In this document: one piece after another, positions 1 to 8,273 of the stretch
How positions within the stretch are numbered: the first letter of the stretch is position 1
Layout of the letters: every line of letters starts with the position of its first letter
DNA from: Chromera velia
Lineage: Eukaryota; Sar; Chromeraceae
Assembly: GCA_018398765.1 (NCBI GenBank)
Contig: JAHBMJ010003059.1
Location: 1 to 10,000, forward strand
Direction: 5' to 3'
DNA length: 10,000 nt
The notes under the pieces: generated by a model
Told to the model about the DNA's origin: nothing
The model's input: the letters and a program-made list of their open reading frames with translations, nothing else
The model's database searches: none
Program-made: the position numbers and the translations under genes

Positions 1-681
1 TACTGTCCGGGACTCCGAGGCCGGTTCAGGAAGCACCCCTATAATATCGGGGTTCGGATGTGTGTGGGTTCTGCAGGAAGGCAAATAGAGTTCAAAGATG
101 AAAAACCCTAGTGCAAATAGATGTGTCTGATGTTTTGAAAGCTGAAACGCATCTGCTGAATCTGTTAAGGTTCAGCACTTTTAGGTCAGCCCTGAGTGTC
201 ACGTCCATACTGCCCGGGACTCCGAGGCCGGCTGAGGAAGCACCCTCATATTGGCATTCGGATGTGTGTGAGTTCTGCAGGAAGGCAAATGGAGTTCAAA
301 GATGAAAACCCCCAGTACAAATAGATGTTTCTGATGTCTTGAAAGCTGAAAGAAACCTGCCGAATCTGTCAGGGCTCAGCACTTTTAGGTCAGCACTGAG
401 CGTCACGTCTATACTGCCCGGAACTCTGAGGCCGGCTGAGGAAGCACCCCCATATCGGGGTTCGGATGTGTGTGGGTTCTGCAGGCAGGCAAATGGAGTT
501 CAAAGATGAAAAACCCCAGTGCAAATGAATGTTCCTGATGTCTTGCAAGCTGAAATAAATCTACCGAATGTGTCAGGGCTCAGCACTTTAGTTCAGCCCT
601 GAGCGTCACATCCATACTGCCCGGGACTCCAAGGCCAGCTGAGGAAGTACCCCTATATCGGCGTTCGGATGTGTATGGGTT

Positions 682-1093
682 CTGCAGGCAGGCAAATGGA
701 GTTCAAAAATGAAAAACCCCAGTGCAAAGGAATGTTCTTGATGTCTTGAAAGCTGAAACCAATCTGCTGAATGTGTCAGGGCTCAGCACTTTTAGGTCAG
801 CCCTGAGCGTTACGTCCATACTGCCCAGGACTTTGATGCTGCACGGCTGAAGAAGCACCCCCATTATATCGGCGTTCGAATGTGTATGGGTTCTGCAGGA
901 AGGCAAATGGAGTTCAAAAATGAAAAACCCCAGTGCAAAGGAATGTTCTTGATGTCTTGAAAGCTGAAACCAATCTACTGAATATGTCAGAGCTCAGCAC
1001 TTTTAGGTCAGCCCTGAGCGTTACGTCCATACTGCCCGGGAGACTGCACGACTGAAGAAGCACCCCCATATCGGGCTTCGGATGTATGTGGTT
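682..1093. repeat. Higher-order dimer, copy 1 (211-bp unit plus 201-bp unit)
   Basis: The first unit is long (211 bp) with CCAGGACTTTGATGCTGCA, an extra TAT before ATCGG, and CGAATGTGTATGGG instead of CGGATGTGTGTGGG. The second has AAAGGAATGTTCTTGATG, GCGTTACGTC and the GAGACTGCACGACTGAAG module. The same pair occurs 17 units later at 4155-4567. Confidence 0.8.
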
Positions 1094-1704
1094 CTGCAGG
1101 GGAAGGCAAATGGAGTTCAAAGATGAAAAACCCCAGTATAAAGGAATGTCCCTGATGTTTTGAAAGCTGAAACCAATCTGCCGAATGTGTTAGGGCTCAG
1201 CACTTTTAGGTCAGCCCTGAGCGTCACGTCCATACTGCTCGGGACTCCGAGGCCGGCTGAGGAAGCACCCTCATGTTGGCGTTCGGATGTGTGTGAGTTC
1301 TGCAGGAAGGCAAATGGAGTTCAAAGATGAAAAACCCCACTACAAATAGATGTGTTTGATGTTTTGAAAGCTGAAACCAATCTACCGAATGTGTCAGGGC
1401 TCAGCACTTTTAGGTCAGCCCTGAGCGTCACGTCTATACTGCCCGGGAGACTGCACGACTGAAGAAGCACCCCCATATCGGGGTTCGGATGTGTGTGGGT
1501 TCTGCAGGCAGGCAAATGGAGTTCAAAAATGAAAAACCCCAGTACAAATGGATGTCTCTGATGTTTTGAAAGCTGAAAAAAATCTGCCGAATCTGTCAGG
1601 GCTCAGCACTTTAGGTCAACCCTGAGCGTCACGTCCATACTGCCTGGAACTCCGAGGCCGGCTGAGGAAGCACCCCTATATCGGGGTTCGGATGTGTGTG
1701 GGTT
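1094..1704. repeat. Higher-order trimer block, copy 1
   Basis: Three consecutive satellite units of distinct classes occur in fixed order. The first ends in CCCTCATGTTGGCGTTCGG followed by GTGTGAGTTCTGCAG. The second carries the GAGACTGCACGACTGAAG module and runs into CTGCAGGCAGG. The third has GCTGAAAAAAATCTGCCG, the three-T form CACTTTAGGTCAACCCTG and CTGCCTGGAACTCCG. The same order of private variants recurs at 1705, 3337 and 4771. Confidence 0.85.
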
Positions 1705-2313
1705 CTGCAGGAAGGCAAATGGAGTTCAAAGATGAAAAACCCCAGTGTAAAGGAATGTCCCTGATGTTTTGAAAGCTGAAACGCATCTGCTGAATCTGTT
1801 AAGGTTCAGCACTTTTAGGTCAGCCCTGAGCGTCACGTCCATACTGCCCGGGACTCCGAGGCCGGCTGAGGAAGCACCCTCATATTGGCATTCGGATGTG
1901 TGTGAGTTCTGCAGGAAGGCAAATGGAGTTCAAAGATGAAAAACCCCAGTGCAAATGGATGTGTCTGATGTCTTGAAAGCTGAAACCAATCTGCCGAATG
2001 TGTCAGGGCTCAGCACTTTTAGGTCAGACCTGAGCGTCACGTCTATACTGCCCGGGAGACTGCACGACTGAAGAAGCACCCCCATATCGGGGTTCGGATG
2101 TGTGTAGGTTCTGCAGGCAGGCAAATAGAGTTCAAAGATGAAAAACCCCAGTGCAAATGGATGTCCCTGATGTTTTGAAAGCTGAAAAAACTCTGCCGAA
2201 TGTGTCAGGGCTCAGCACTTTAGGTCAACCCTGAGCGTCACGTCCATACTGCCTGGAACTCCGAGGCCGGCTGAGGAAGCACCCCTATATCGGCGTTCGG
2301 ATGTGTGTAGGTT
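1705..2313. repeat. Higher-order trimer block, copy 2 (extends to a tetramer ending at 2520)
   Basis: It has the same three unit classes as the block at 1094, directly abutting it. Its first unit carries ACGCATCTGCTGAATCTGTT and CATATTGGCATTCGG, variants it shares with the unit at 71-274. A fourth unit (2314-2520) carries TTGAAATCTCAAAGAAACC and GACTTCGAGGCTGCAT. That same fourth class follows the trimer at 3337-3947, so the tetramer is itself repeated. Confidence 0.85.
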
Positions 2314-2614
2314 CTGCAGGAAGGCAAATGGAGTTCAAAGATAAAAAAACCCAGTACAAATAGATGTATCTAATGTCTTGAAATCTCAAAGAAACCTACC
2401 GAATATGTCAGGGCTCAGCACTTTAGGTCAGCCCTGAGCGTCACGTCTATACTGCCCGGGACTTCGAGGCTGCATAGCTGAAGAAGCACCCCCATATCGG
2501 GGTTCGGATGTGTGTGGGTTCTGCAGGAAGGCAAATGGAGTTCAAAAATGAAAAACCCCAGTGCAAAAGAATGTCCCTGATGTATTGAAAGCTGAAACCA
2601 ATCTGCCGAATGTG

Positions 2615-2645
2615 TCAGGGCTCAGCACTTTTAGGTCAGCCCTGA
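2615..2645. repeat. Hairpin-forming dyad in the satellite unit (representative copy)
   Basis: TCAGGGCT (2615-2622) and AGCCCTGA (2638-2645) are perfect reverse complements of 8 bp, separated by a 15-nt loop containing CACTTTTAGG. The same dyad sits at the equivalent place in most units. A few weaken it (GTTAGGGCT, CAACCCTGA, GCACTGAGC). Its role, if any, is unknown: it could be an extrusion site, a protein-binding dyad or chance. Confidence 0.7.
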
Positions 2646-3336
2646 GCGTCAGGTCTATACTGCCCGGGACTCCGAGGCCGGCTGAGGAAGCACCTCCATA
2701 TCGGCGTTCGGATGTGTGTGGGTTCTGCAGGAAGGCAAATGGAGTTCAAAGATGAAAAACCTTAGTGCAAATGGATGTGTCTGATGTCTTGAAATCTGAA
2801 AGAAACCTGCCGAATCTGTCAGGGCTCAGCACTTTTAGGTTAGCCCTGAGTGTTACGTCCATACTTCCCGGGAGACTGCACGACTGAAGAAGCACCCCTA
2901 TATCGGAGTTCGGATGTGTGTGGGTTCTGCAGGAAGGCAAATGGAGTTCAAAGATGAAAAACCTCAGTGCAAAGGGATGTGTCTAATGTCTTGAAAGCTG
3001 AAACCAATCTGCCGAATGTGTCAGGGCTCAGCACTTTTAGGTCAGCCCTGAGCGTCATGTCCATACTGCCCGGGACTCCGAGGCCGGCTAAGGAAGCACC
3101 CCTATATCGGCGTTCGGATATGTGTGGGTTCTGCAGGAAGGCAAATGGAGTTCAAAGATGAAAAACCCCAGTGTAAAGGAATGTCCCTGATGTTTTGAAA
3201 GCTGAAACCAATCTGCCGAATGTGTCAGGGCTCAGCACTTTAGGTCAGCCCTGAGCGTCATGTCTATACTGCCCGGGACTCCGAGGCCAGCTAAGGAAGC
3301 ACCCCCGTTATATCGGCGTTCAGATATGTGTGGGTT

Positions 3337-3947
3337 CTACAGGAAGGCAAATGGAGTTCAAAGATGAAAAACCCCAGTGTAAAGGAATGTGTCTGATGTC
3401 TTAAAAGCTGAAACCAATCTGCCGAATGTGTTAGGGCTCAGCACTTTTAGGTCAGCCCTAAGCGTCATGTCCATGCTGCCTGGGACTCCGAGGCCGGCTG
3501 AGGAAGCACCCTCATGTTGGCGTTCGCATGTGTGTGTGAGTTCTGCAGGAAGGCAAATGGAGTTCAAAGATGAAAAACCCTAGTACAAATAGATGTGTCT
3601 GATGTCTTGAAAGCTGAAACCAATCTACCGAATGTGTCAGGGCTCAGCACTTTTAGGTCAGCCCTGAGCGTCACGTCTATACCGCCCGGGAGACTGCACG
3701 ACTGAAGAAGCACCCCCATATTGGGGTTCGGATGTGTGTAGGTTCTGCAGGCAGGCAAATGGAGTTCAAAGATGAAAAACCCCAGTGCAAATGGATGTGT
3801 CTGATGTCTTGAAAGCTGAAAAAAATCTGCCGAATGTGTCAGGGCTCAGCACTTTAGGTCAACCCTGAGCGTCACGTCCATACTGCCCGGAACTCCGAGG
3901 CCGGCTGAGGAAGCACCCCTATATCGGCGTTCGGATGTGTGTGGGTT
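3337..3947. repeat. Higher-order trimer block, copy 3 (extends to a tetramer ending at 4154)
   Basis: The order is GAGTT-type unit, GAGACTGCACGACTGAAG unit, then AAAAAA/three-T/CAACCCTG unit, as in the other copies. It is followed by the TTGAAATCTCAAAGAAACC class at 3948-4154, matching the unit at 2314-2520 including the unusual 207-bp length. The first unit has private changes (TTAAAAGCTG, CCCTAAGCGTCATGTCCATGC), so the copy is diverged rather than freshly duplicated. Confidence 0.85.
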
Positions 3948-4154
3948 CTGCACGAAGGCAAATGGAGTTCAAAGATGAAAAACCCCAGTGCAAATGGATG
4001 TGTCTGATATCTTGAAATCTCAAAGAAACCTACCGAATGTGTCAGGGCTCAGCACTTTAGCTCAGCCCTGAGCGTCACGTCTATACTGCCCGGGACTTCG
4101 AGGCTGCATGGCTGAAGAAGCACCCCCATATCGGGGTTCGGATACGTGTGGGTT

Positions 4155-4567
4155 CTGCAGGAAGGCAAATGGAGTTCAAAGATGAAAAACCCCAGTACAA
4201 AAGAATGTCGCTGATGTCTTGAAAGCTGAAACCAATCTACCGAATGTGTCAGGGCTCAGCACTTTTAGGTCAGCCCTGAGCGTCACGTCCATACTGCCCA
4301 GGACTTTGAGGCTGCATGGCTGAAGAAGCACCCCCAGTATATCGGCATTCGAATGTGTATGGGTTCTGCAGGAAGGCAAATGGAGTTCAAAGATGAAAAA
4401 CCCCAGTGCAAAGGAATGTTCTTGATGTCTTGAAAGCTGAAACTAATCTGCCGAATGTGTCAGGGCTCAGCACTTTTAGGTCAGCCCTGAGCGTTACGTC
4501 CATACTGCCCGGGAGACTGCACGACTGAAGAAGCACCCCCATATCAGAGTTCGGATGTATATAGGTT
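4155..4567. repeat. Higher-order dimer, copy 2
   Basis: It matches the pair at 682-1093: a 211-bp unit with CCAGGACTTTGAGGCTGCA, CAGTATATCGG and CGAATGTGTATGGG, then a 202-bp unit with AAAGGAATGTTCTTGATG, GCGTTACGTC and the GAGACTGCACGACTGAAG module. The 3,473-bp offset is 17 units, so a segment of the array was probably duplicated by unequal exchange. Confidence 0.8.
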
Positions 4568-4770
4568 CTGCAGGAAGGCAAATGGAGTTCAAAGATGAAA
4601 AACCCCAGTGCAAATGGATGTGTCTGATATCTTGAAAGCTGAAACCAATCTGCTGAATGTGTCAGGGCTCAGCACTTTAGGTCAGCCCTGAGCGTCACGT
4701 CCGTACTGCCCGGGACTCCGAGGCCGGCTAAGGAAGCACCCCCATATCGGCGTTCGGATATGTATGGGTT

Positions 4771-5382
4771 CTGCAGGAAGGCAAATGGAGTTCAAAAATA
4801 AAAAACCCCAGTGCAAATGGATGTGTCTGATGTCTTGAAAGCTGAAACCAATCTGCCGAATGTATCAGGGCTCAGCACTTTTAGGTCAGCCCTGAGTGTC
4901 ACGTCCATACTGCCCGGGACTCCGAGGCCGGCTGAGGAAGCACCCTCATGTTGGCGTTCGGATGTGTGTGAGTTCTGCAGGAAGGCAAATGGAGTTCAAA
5001 GATGAAAAACCCTAGTATAAATGGATGTGTCTGATGTCTTGAAAGCTGAAACCAATCTACTAAATGTGTCAGGGCTCAGCACTTTTAGGTCAGCCCTGAG
5101 CGTCACGTCTATACTGCTCGGGAGACTGCACGACTGAAGAAGCACCCCCATATCGGGGTTCGGATGTGTGTGGGTTCTGCAGGCAGGCAAATGGAGTTCA
5201 AAGATGAAAAACCCCAGTGTAAATGGATGTGTCTGATGTCTTGAAAGCTGAAAAAATTCTGTCGAATGTGTCAAGGCTCAGCACTTTAGGTCAACCCTGA
5301 GTGTCACGTCTATACTGCCCGGGACTCCGAGGCCGGCTGAGGAAGCACCCCTATAATATCGGCGTTCGGATGTGTGTGGGTT
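4771..5382. repeat. Higher-order trimer block, copy 4
   Basis: The three unit classes appear in the same order as at 1094, 1705 and 3337. The third unit is 206 bp because of the local form CCCCTATAATATCGG, and it begins GCTGAAAAAATTCTGTCG. Unlike copies 2 and 3, it is followed by the strongly divergent unit at 5383-5588 rather than by the TCTCAAAG class, so the higher-order order breaks down here. Confidence 0.8.
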
Positions 5383-5588
5383 CTGCAGGAAGGTAAATAG
5401 AGTTCAAAGATGAAAAATCCCAGTGTAAATAGATGTGTCTGATGTTTTGAAAGCTGAAACGCATCTACTAAATGTGTCAGGGCTCAGCACTTTTAGGTCA
5501 GCACTGAGCGTCACGTCCACACTGATCGACCGGGAATCTAGCCAGCTGAGGAAGCACCTCCAACTCAGTAAACGGATGCGTGTGGGTT
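5383..5588. repeat. Divergent satellite unit with a replaced internal module
   Basis: The unit begins and ends like its neighbours, but 5519-5577 departs sharply from every other copy. Where others read CATACTGCCCGGGACTCCG, it has CACACTGATCGACCGGGAAT, then CTAGCCAGCTGAGGAAGC, CACCTCCAACTCAGTAAACG and GATGCGTGTGGG. The flanks and length (206 bp) are normal, so this is local replacement or accumulated change rather than an insertion. It may be an older monomer or a gene-conversion patch from another family. Confidence 0.8.
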
Positions 5589-5991
5589 CTGCAGGAAGGC
5601 AAATGGAGTTCAAAGATGAAAAACCCCAGTGCAAATGGATGTCTCTGATGTTTTGAAAGCTGAAACCAATCTACTAAATGTGTCAGGGCTCAGCACTTTT
5701 AGGTCAGCCCTGAGCGTCACGTCTATACTGCCCGGGAGACTGCACGACTGAAGAAGCACCCCCATATTGGCGTTCAGATGTGTATAGGTTCTACAGGAAG
5801 GCAAATGGAGTTCAAAGATAAAAAAACCCAGTACAAATGGATGTATCTAATGTCTTGAAATCTCAAAGAAACCTACCGAATGTGTCAGGGCTCAGCACTT
5901 TAGGTCAGCCCTGAGCGTCACGTCCATACTGCCCGGGAGACTGCATGACTGAGGAAGCACCCCCATATCGGCATTCGGATGTGTGTGGATT

Positions 5992-6203
5992 CTGCAAGAA
6001 GGCAAATGGAGTTCAAAAATGAAAAACGGTACCCCAGTGCAAATAGATATGTCTGATGTTTTGAAAGCTGAAAGAAACCTGCCGAATGTGTCAGGGCTCA
6101 GCATGTTTTAGGTCAGTCTTAAGCGTCAGGTCTATATTGCCTGGGACTCCGAGGCCGGCTGAGGAAGCACCCCCCTATATCGGCGTTCGGATGTGTATGG
6201 GTT
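5992..6203. repeat. Satellite unit with a 5-bp insertion (212 bp)
   Basis: Relative to its neighbours, CGGTA is inserted at about 6027-6031 inside the AAAAACCCC run, creating GGTACC (KpnI) at 6028-6033, which I see in no other copy. The same unit has AGCATGTTTTAGGTCAGTC and TTAAGCGTCAGGTC, and its PstI-equivalent site is CTGCAA. This cluster of private changes suits a unit near the array edge, where homogenisation is weaker. Confidence 0.75.
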
Positions 6204-6411
6204 CTGTAGGAAGGCAAATAGAGTTCAAAGATGAAAAACCCTAGTGCAAATGGATATGTCTGATGTCTTGAAAGCTGAAACCAATCTACCGAATCTGTCA
6301 GGGCTTAGCACTTTTAGGTCAGCCCTGAGTGTCACGTCTATACTGCCCGGGACTCCGAGACTGCACGACTGAAGAAGCATCCCCATATCAGGGTTCAGAT
6401 ATGTGTAGGTT

Positions 6412-6605
6412 CTGCAGGCAGGCAAATGGAATTCAAAGATAAAAAACCCTAGTGCAAAGGAATGTCCCTGATGTCTTGAAAGCTGAAACCAATCTGCCGA
6501 ATGTGTCAGGGCTCAGCACTTTTAGGTCAGCCCTGAGCGTCATGTCCATACTGCCCGGGAGACTGCATGACTGAAGAAGCACCCCCATATCGGCGTTTGG
6601 ATGTA
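6412..6605. repeat. Terminal, truncated satellite unit
   Basis: The last copy has the usual landmarks, including the GAGACTGCATGACTGAAG module, up to CATATCGGCGTTTGGATGTA at about 6605. It then breaks off before the conserved GTGTGGGTTCTGCAG tail. The following TTCAAGTATTTTTTAG is AT-rich and unrelated. This is the right boundary of the array; no terminal inverted repeat or target-site duplication is evident at the junction. Confidence 0.85.
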
Positions 6606-7483
6606 TTCAAGTATTTTTTAGATTCGAACTTGACTTTTTAATCTGAACTTTTTAGGTGTTTTTGAAACAAAATCATCTCGTTAAAAAAAAAAAAATTAAG
6701 CGTTACAAACCATTTTTTTTTTGTCATCATTTTTTTTTTTAAACTTTAAAAAATAACCTCATTTAAAAGTGTATTTTTGAAAGTTTCTAGGAAAGTTTAG
6801 TGATTTAAATTTTTTTTTCAATAACCAAGATATTGTATGCACTAGCTGATTCTGTGTATGGTAGTTTCATTAATTGGTAGGCTAGTTGGTAGGAGACTTG
6901 TATGCGAAAGACTCTACGAAAAGTCTATCTTCAAAACTAGTTGGTATAATAGCATGCATGCTTTCACTAAATTTCGACCTAGTTTTATTTCAGCGTAATT
7001 CAATTGCATTAAATAGACTAGTTAACAGAGCAGAAAGAGTGTATGCAATCAATTGAAATTATAATTCATTAAATTCAAACTTCATGCAATCTGGATCGGG
7101 ACAAGAAAAAAGTGAATATTTAATTTAAAATTATAATTTCTAGTATAATTCATTTAAAACTTAGCTAAAAATTTATACTATAAATATTTTTATAGTACCG
7201 ATTTAAGTATAAACAATTTATTAATAGTATAATAAATATGAATAAAAAGTTAAAACTGTCATATTATATAGTGAAATATAACAAAATAAATAAAAAAGTG
7301 CGGAGATTAAAAAAAAAGGAAACTATTTGATCTGATGTGTCTTTTTGTACTGATACTAATAATAGCTAAGAAAATAGATATAATAACATTTCAATATAAA
7401 ACCAAATCTTTAATTACAGAAGCGCTTTAAGCACTTATTCGAATTCTACTATATGTTTTTCAATTTTTTTCTGGTGTATCATA
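6606..7483. other. AT-rich gene-free spacer with A/T tracts
   Basis: Base composition changes sharply at the satellite boundary. There is a 13-A run at 6683-6695, T runs of 10 and 11 at 6713-6722 and 6730-6740, and repeated ATTTAAA/TATAATT stretches to ~7300. No open frame of note lies here on either strand. The part nearest 7484 would be the 3' flank of the minus-strand coding remnant; minus-strand AATAAA is present at about 7217-7222 (TTTATT on the plus strand), but in such AT-rich DNA this is weak evidence for a poly(A) signal. Confidence 0.75.
6951..6962. promoter_or_regulatory. 12-bp perfect palindrome AGCATGCATGCT
   Basis: The sequence equals its own reverse complement and includes TGCATGC on both strands. 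TGCATGC-type motifs are known binding sites for some ApiAP2 factors in apicomplexans, so the motif would be of interest if this is such an organism. Here it stands alone in AT-rich spacer with no adjacent gene start that I can see, so a regulatory role is speculative. Confidence 0.25.
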
Positions 7484-7786
7484 TCAGCAACCCTTGCCTC
7501 TCCCCTTTCCTTTACCTAATTTCAAAGATTTCATGGTGGCTTTCACGGATGGCTGAAGCGCTGAGCCGGATATAAATTGATTACCTCTGCGACGCCTTTG
7601 ATTTTGCTTTGGATCAGCCGTAGCGGTGGCTGACGATGAAGACAAGGCTGAAGACGAAGCTGAGGCTCCACCCAAAACACCCATCTCATCTTCTTCTTCT
7701 GCATCTGACAAATTACCTCTGTTTGAATGTCTACTTCCCTCTTTCAATGAAGTCACAACCTTTTTCATAACATCCTCACCCTCGAT
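7484..7786 (-). pseudogene. Charged, low-complexity C-terminal tail of the minus-strand remnant
   Basis: After TAG 7789-7787 the same frame stays open for about 100 codons to TGA at 7486-7484. It reads IEGEDVMKKVVTSLKEGS, an acidic patch DAEEEDEMG, an Ser/Ala/Thr run of about 18 residues, QNQRRRRGN, and a Lys/Gly end LKLGKGKGRGKGC. The composition looks coding and continuous with the segment upstream of the TAG. If the TAG is the true stop, this is 3' UTR and the long open frame is fortuitous. If translated from its internal Met (7768) it would be a 94-residue basic protein, for which I see no promoter. Confidence 0.35.
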
Positions 7787-7789
7787 CTA

Positions 7790-7996
7790 ATTCATAATAT
7801 CGGGGTGATTTTGCTTCAACCACTCAAACGTGGCTGTGTGGAGCACACCTTTTTCATACATTCCTGTTTGTTTATATGTGATGGAGGAGGCCAGCTGTAT
7901 GCAACACAAAGCCGTTGACACCGACACTCTGCACGGTTCTCTTCTCCTCAGGGTGGCTCTCTTTTTGGGGTTGGTTTTTGATTGAACATAACAGGG
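7790..7996 (-). pseudogene. Fragment weakly resembling the C-terminus of saccharopine dehydrogenase-like oxidoreductase
   Basis: This segment lies between two in-frame TAG codons (7999-7997 and 7789-7787). It reads a basic stretch (KTNPKKRATLRRREP), then VSTALCCIQLASSITYKQTG, then MYEKGVLHTATFEWLKQN, then HPDIMN and TAG. In SCCPDH-type proteins the C-terminal end has a similar order: a small-residue/Thr turn, a helix with an aliphatic-Gln-Ala core, then a Gly-Gly-Val-[aliphatic]-Thr-Pro-x-x-x-Phe element near the end. Here GVLHTATF would correspond to that last element but lacks the Pro. The comparison is from memory of the family, without alignment, so the call is tentative. The part before about 7928 may be intron, with a possible CAG acceptor at 7931-7929. 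Confidence 0.25.
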
Positions 7997-8041
7997 CTAA
8001 AGCGATCCGTAATATCCGTTCTTTTCACTCGCAAGCTCCTA

Positions 8042-8273
8042 CCAATGGCCAACCAGCTCCATGTTCTTCTGCCCCGAGTTGAGAACTTCTTTAATGAACA
8101 TCAGGCCCAGCAGCAGGGGCCCTGTTTCCCCCCCCGTTTCATTCTTCGAAACAGGTATTTCCTTGCCGCTCTTCTCAGACAATACTGAGGGAGCAGATTC
8201 TGGGTAGTATTGAACTAGAGCCCACTTTCCAGAAACAAATGTGGACGAATGACGCTCGTTTGACATCTCATCG
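8042..8273 (-). pseudogene. Middle fragment of the minus-strand remnant, family unknown
   Basis: The segment is open after the 10-bp duplication and reads DEMSNERHSSTFVSGKWALV, QYYPESAPSVLSEKSGKEIP, a Gly/Thr/Asn-rich bend (KNETGGETGP), then a hydrophobic stretch LLLGLMFIKEVL followed by NSGQKNMELVGHW and TAG at 8041-8039. The hydrophobic run is too short and is followed by charged residues, so it is probably not a membrane span. An 8-G run (minus strand) lies inside the ETGGETG codons and is a candidate slippage site. The opposite strand also has an open frame here (7982-8188), which I regard as a shadow. Confidence 0.35.

Larger units (their letters stand above)
1..6605. repeat. Satellite array of ~204-bp tandem units (32 anchored units plus a partial left unit)
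   Basis: The stretch is one head-to-tail array. Taking CTGCAG (PstI) or its variant as the unit start, units begin at 71, 275, 479, 682, 893, 1094, 1300, 1502, 1705, 1909, 2111, 2314, 2521, 2725, 2927, 3131, 3337, 3543, 3745, 3948, 4155, 4366, 4568, 4771, 4975, 5177, 5383, 5589, 5791, 5992, 6204 and 6412. Spacing is 201-212 bp, most often 202-204. The hexamer is intact in 27 of 32 units; exceptions are 3337 and 5791 (CTACAG), 3948 (CTGCAC), 5992 (CTGCAA) and 6204 (CTGTAG). Every unit holds the landmarks GGAGTTCAAAGATGAAAAAC, TTGAAAGCTGAAA, AGCACTTTTAGGTCAGCCCT, GCGTCACGTC and GGTTCTGCAG, with point variants. The array runs off the left edge and ends mid-unit on the right. Satellites of this monomer size are common at centromeres, subtelomeres and heterochromatin, but position on the chromosome cannot be told here. 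I do not recognise the family. Confidence 0.97.

Noticed and set aside
111-6425. About twenty open frames of ~64 codons on both strands within the satellite, some with very similar peptides
   Set aside because: They recur only because the monomer recurs, occur on both strands at the same length, end in each unit, and are broken or shifted by the 201-212 bp length variation. No extended protein, start context or selection signature is visible.
1-6605. CRISPR-like array of regular repeats
   Set aside because: The whole ~204-bp unit is repeated with no unique spacers, and the window is eukaryotic in character.
6606-7483. A transposon or retroelement end next to the satellite
   Set aside because: I found no terminal repeats, target-site duplication or element protein in the AT-rich spacer; an A-run alone is not sufficient in such AT-rich DNA.
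7929-8042. A 114-nt intron (donor at ~8042, acceptor CAG at 7931-7929) joining two minus-strand segments
   Set aside because: Joining at these sites yields an immediate TGA, and the acceptor lacks a pyrimidine tract, so I do not annotate it.
7982-8188. Plus-strand frame of 68 codons overlapping the minus-strand remnant
   Set aside because: It lies antisense to the more convincing minus-strand segment at 8042-8273, has no neighbouring exons and is probably its shadow.
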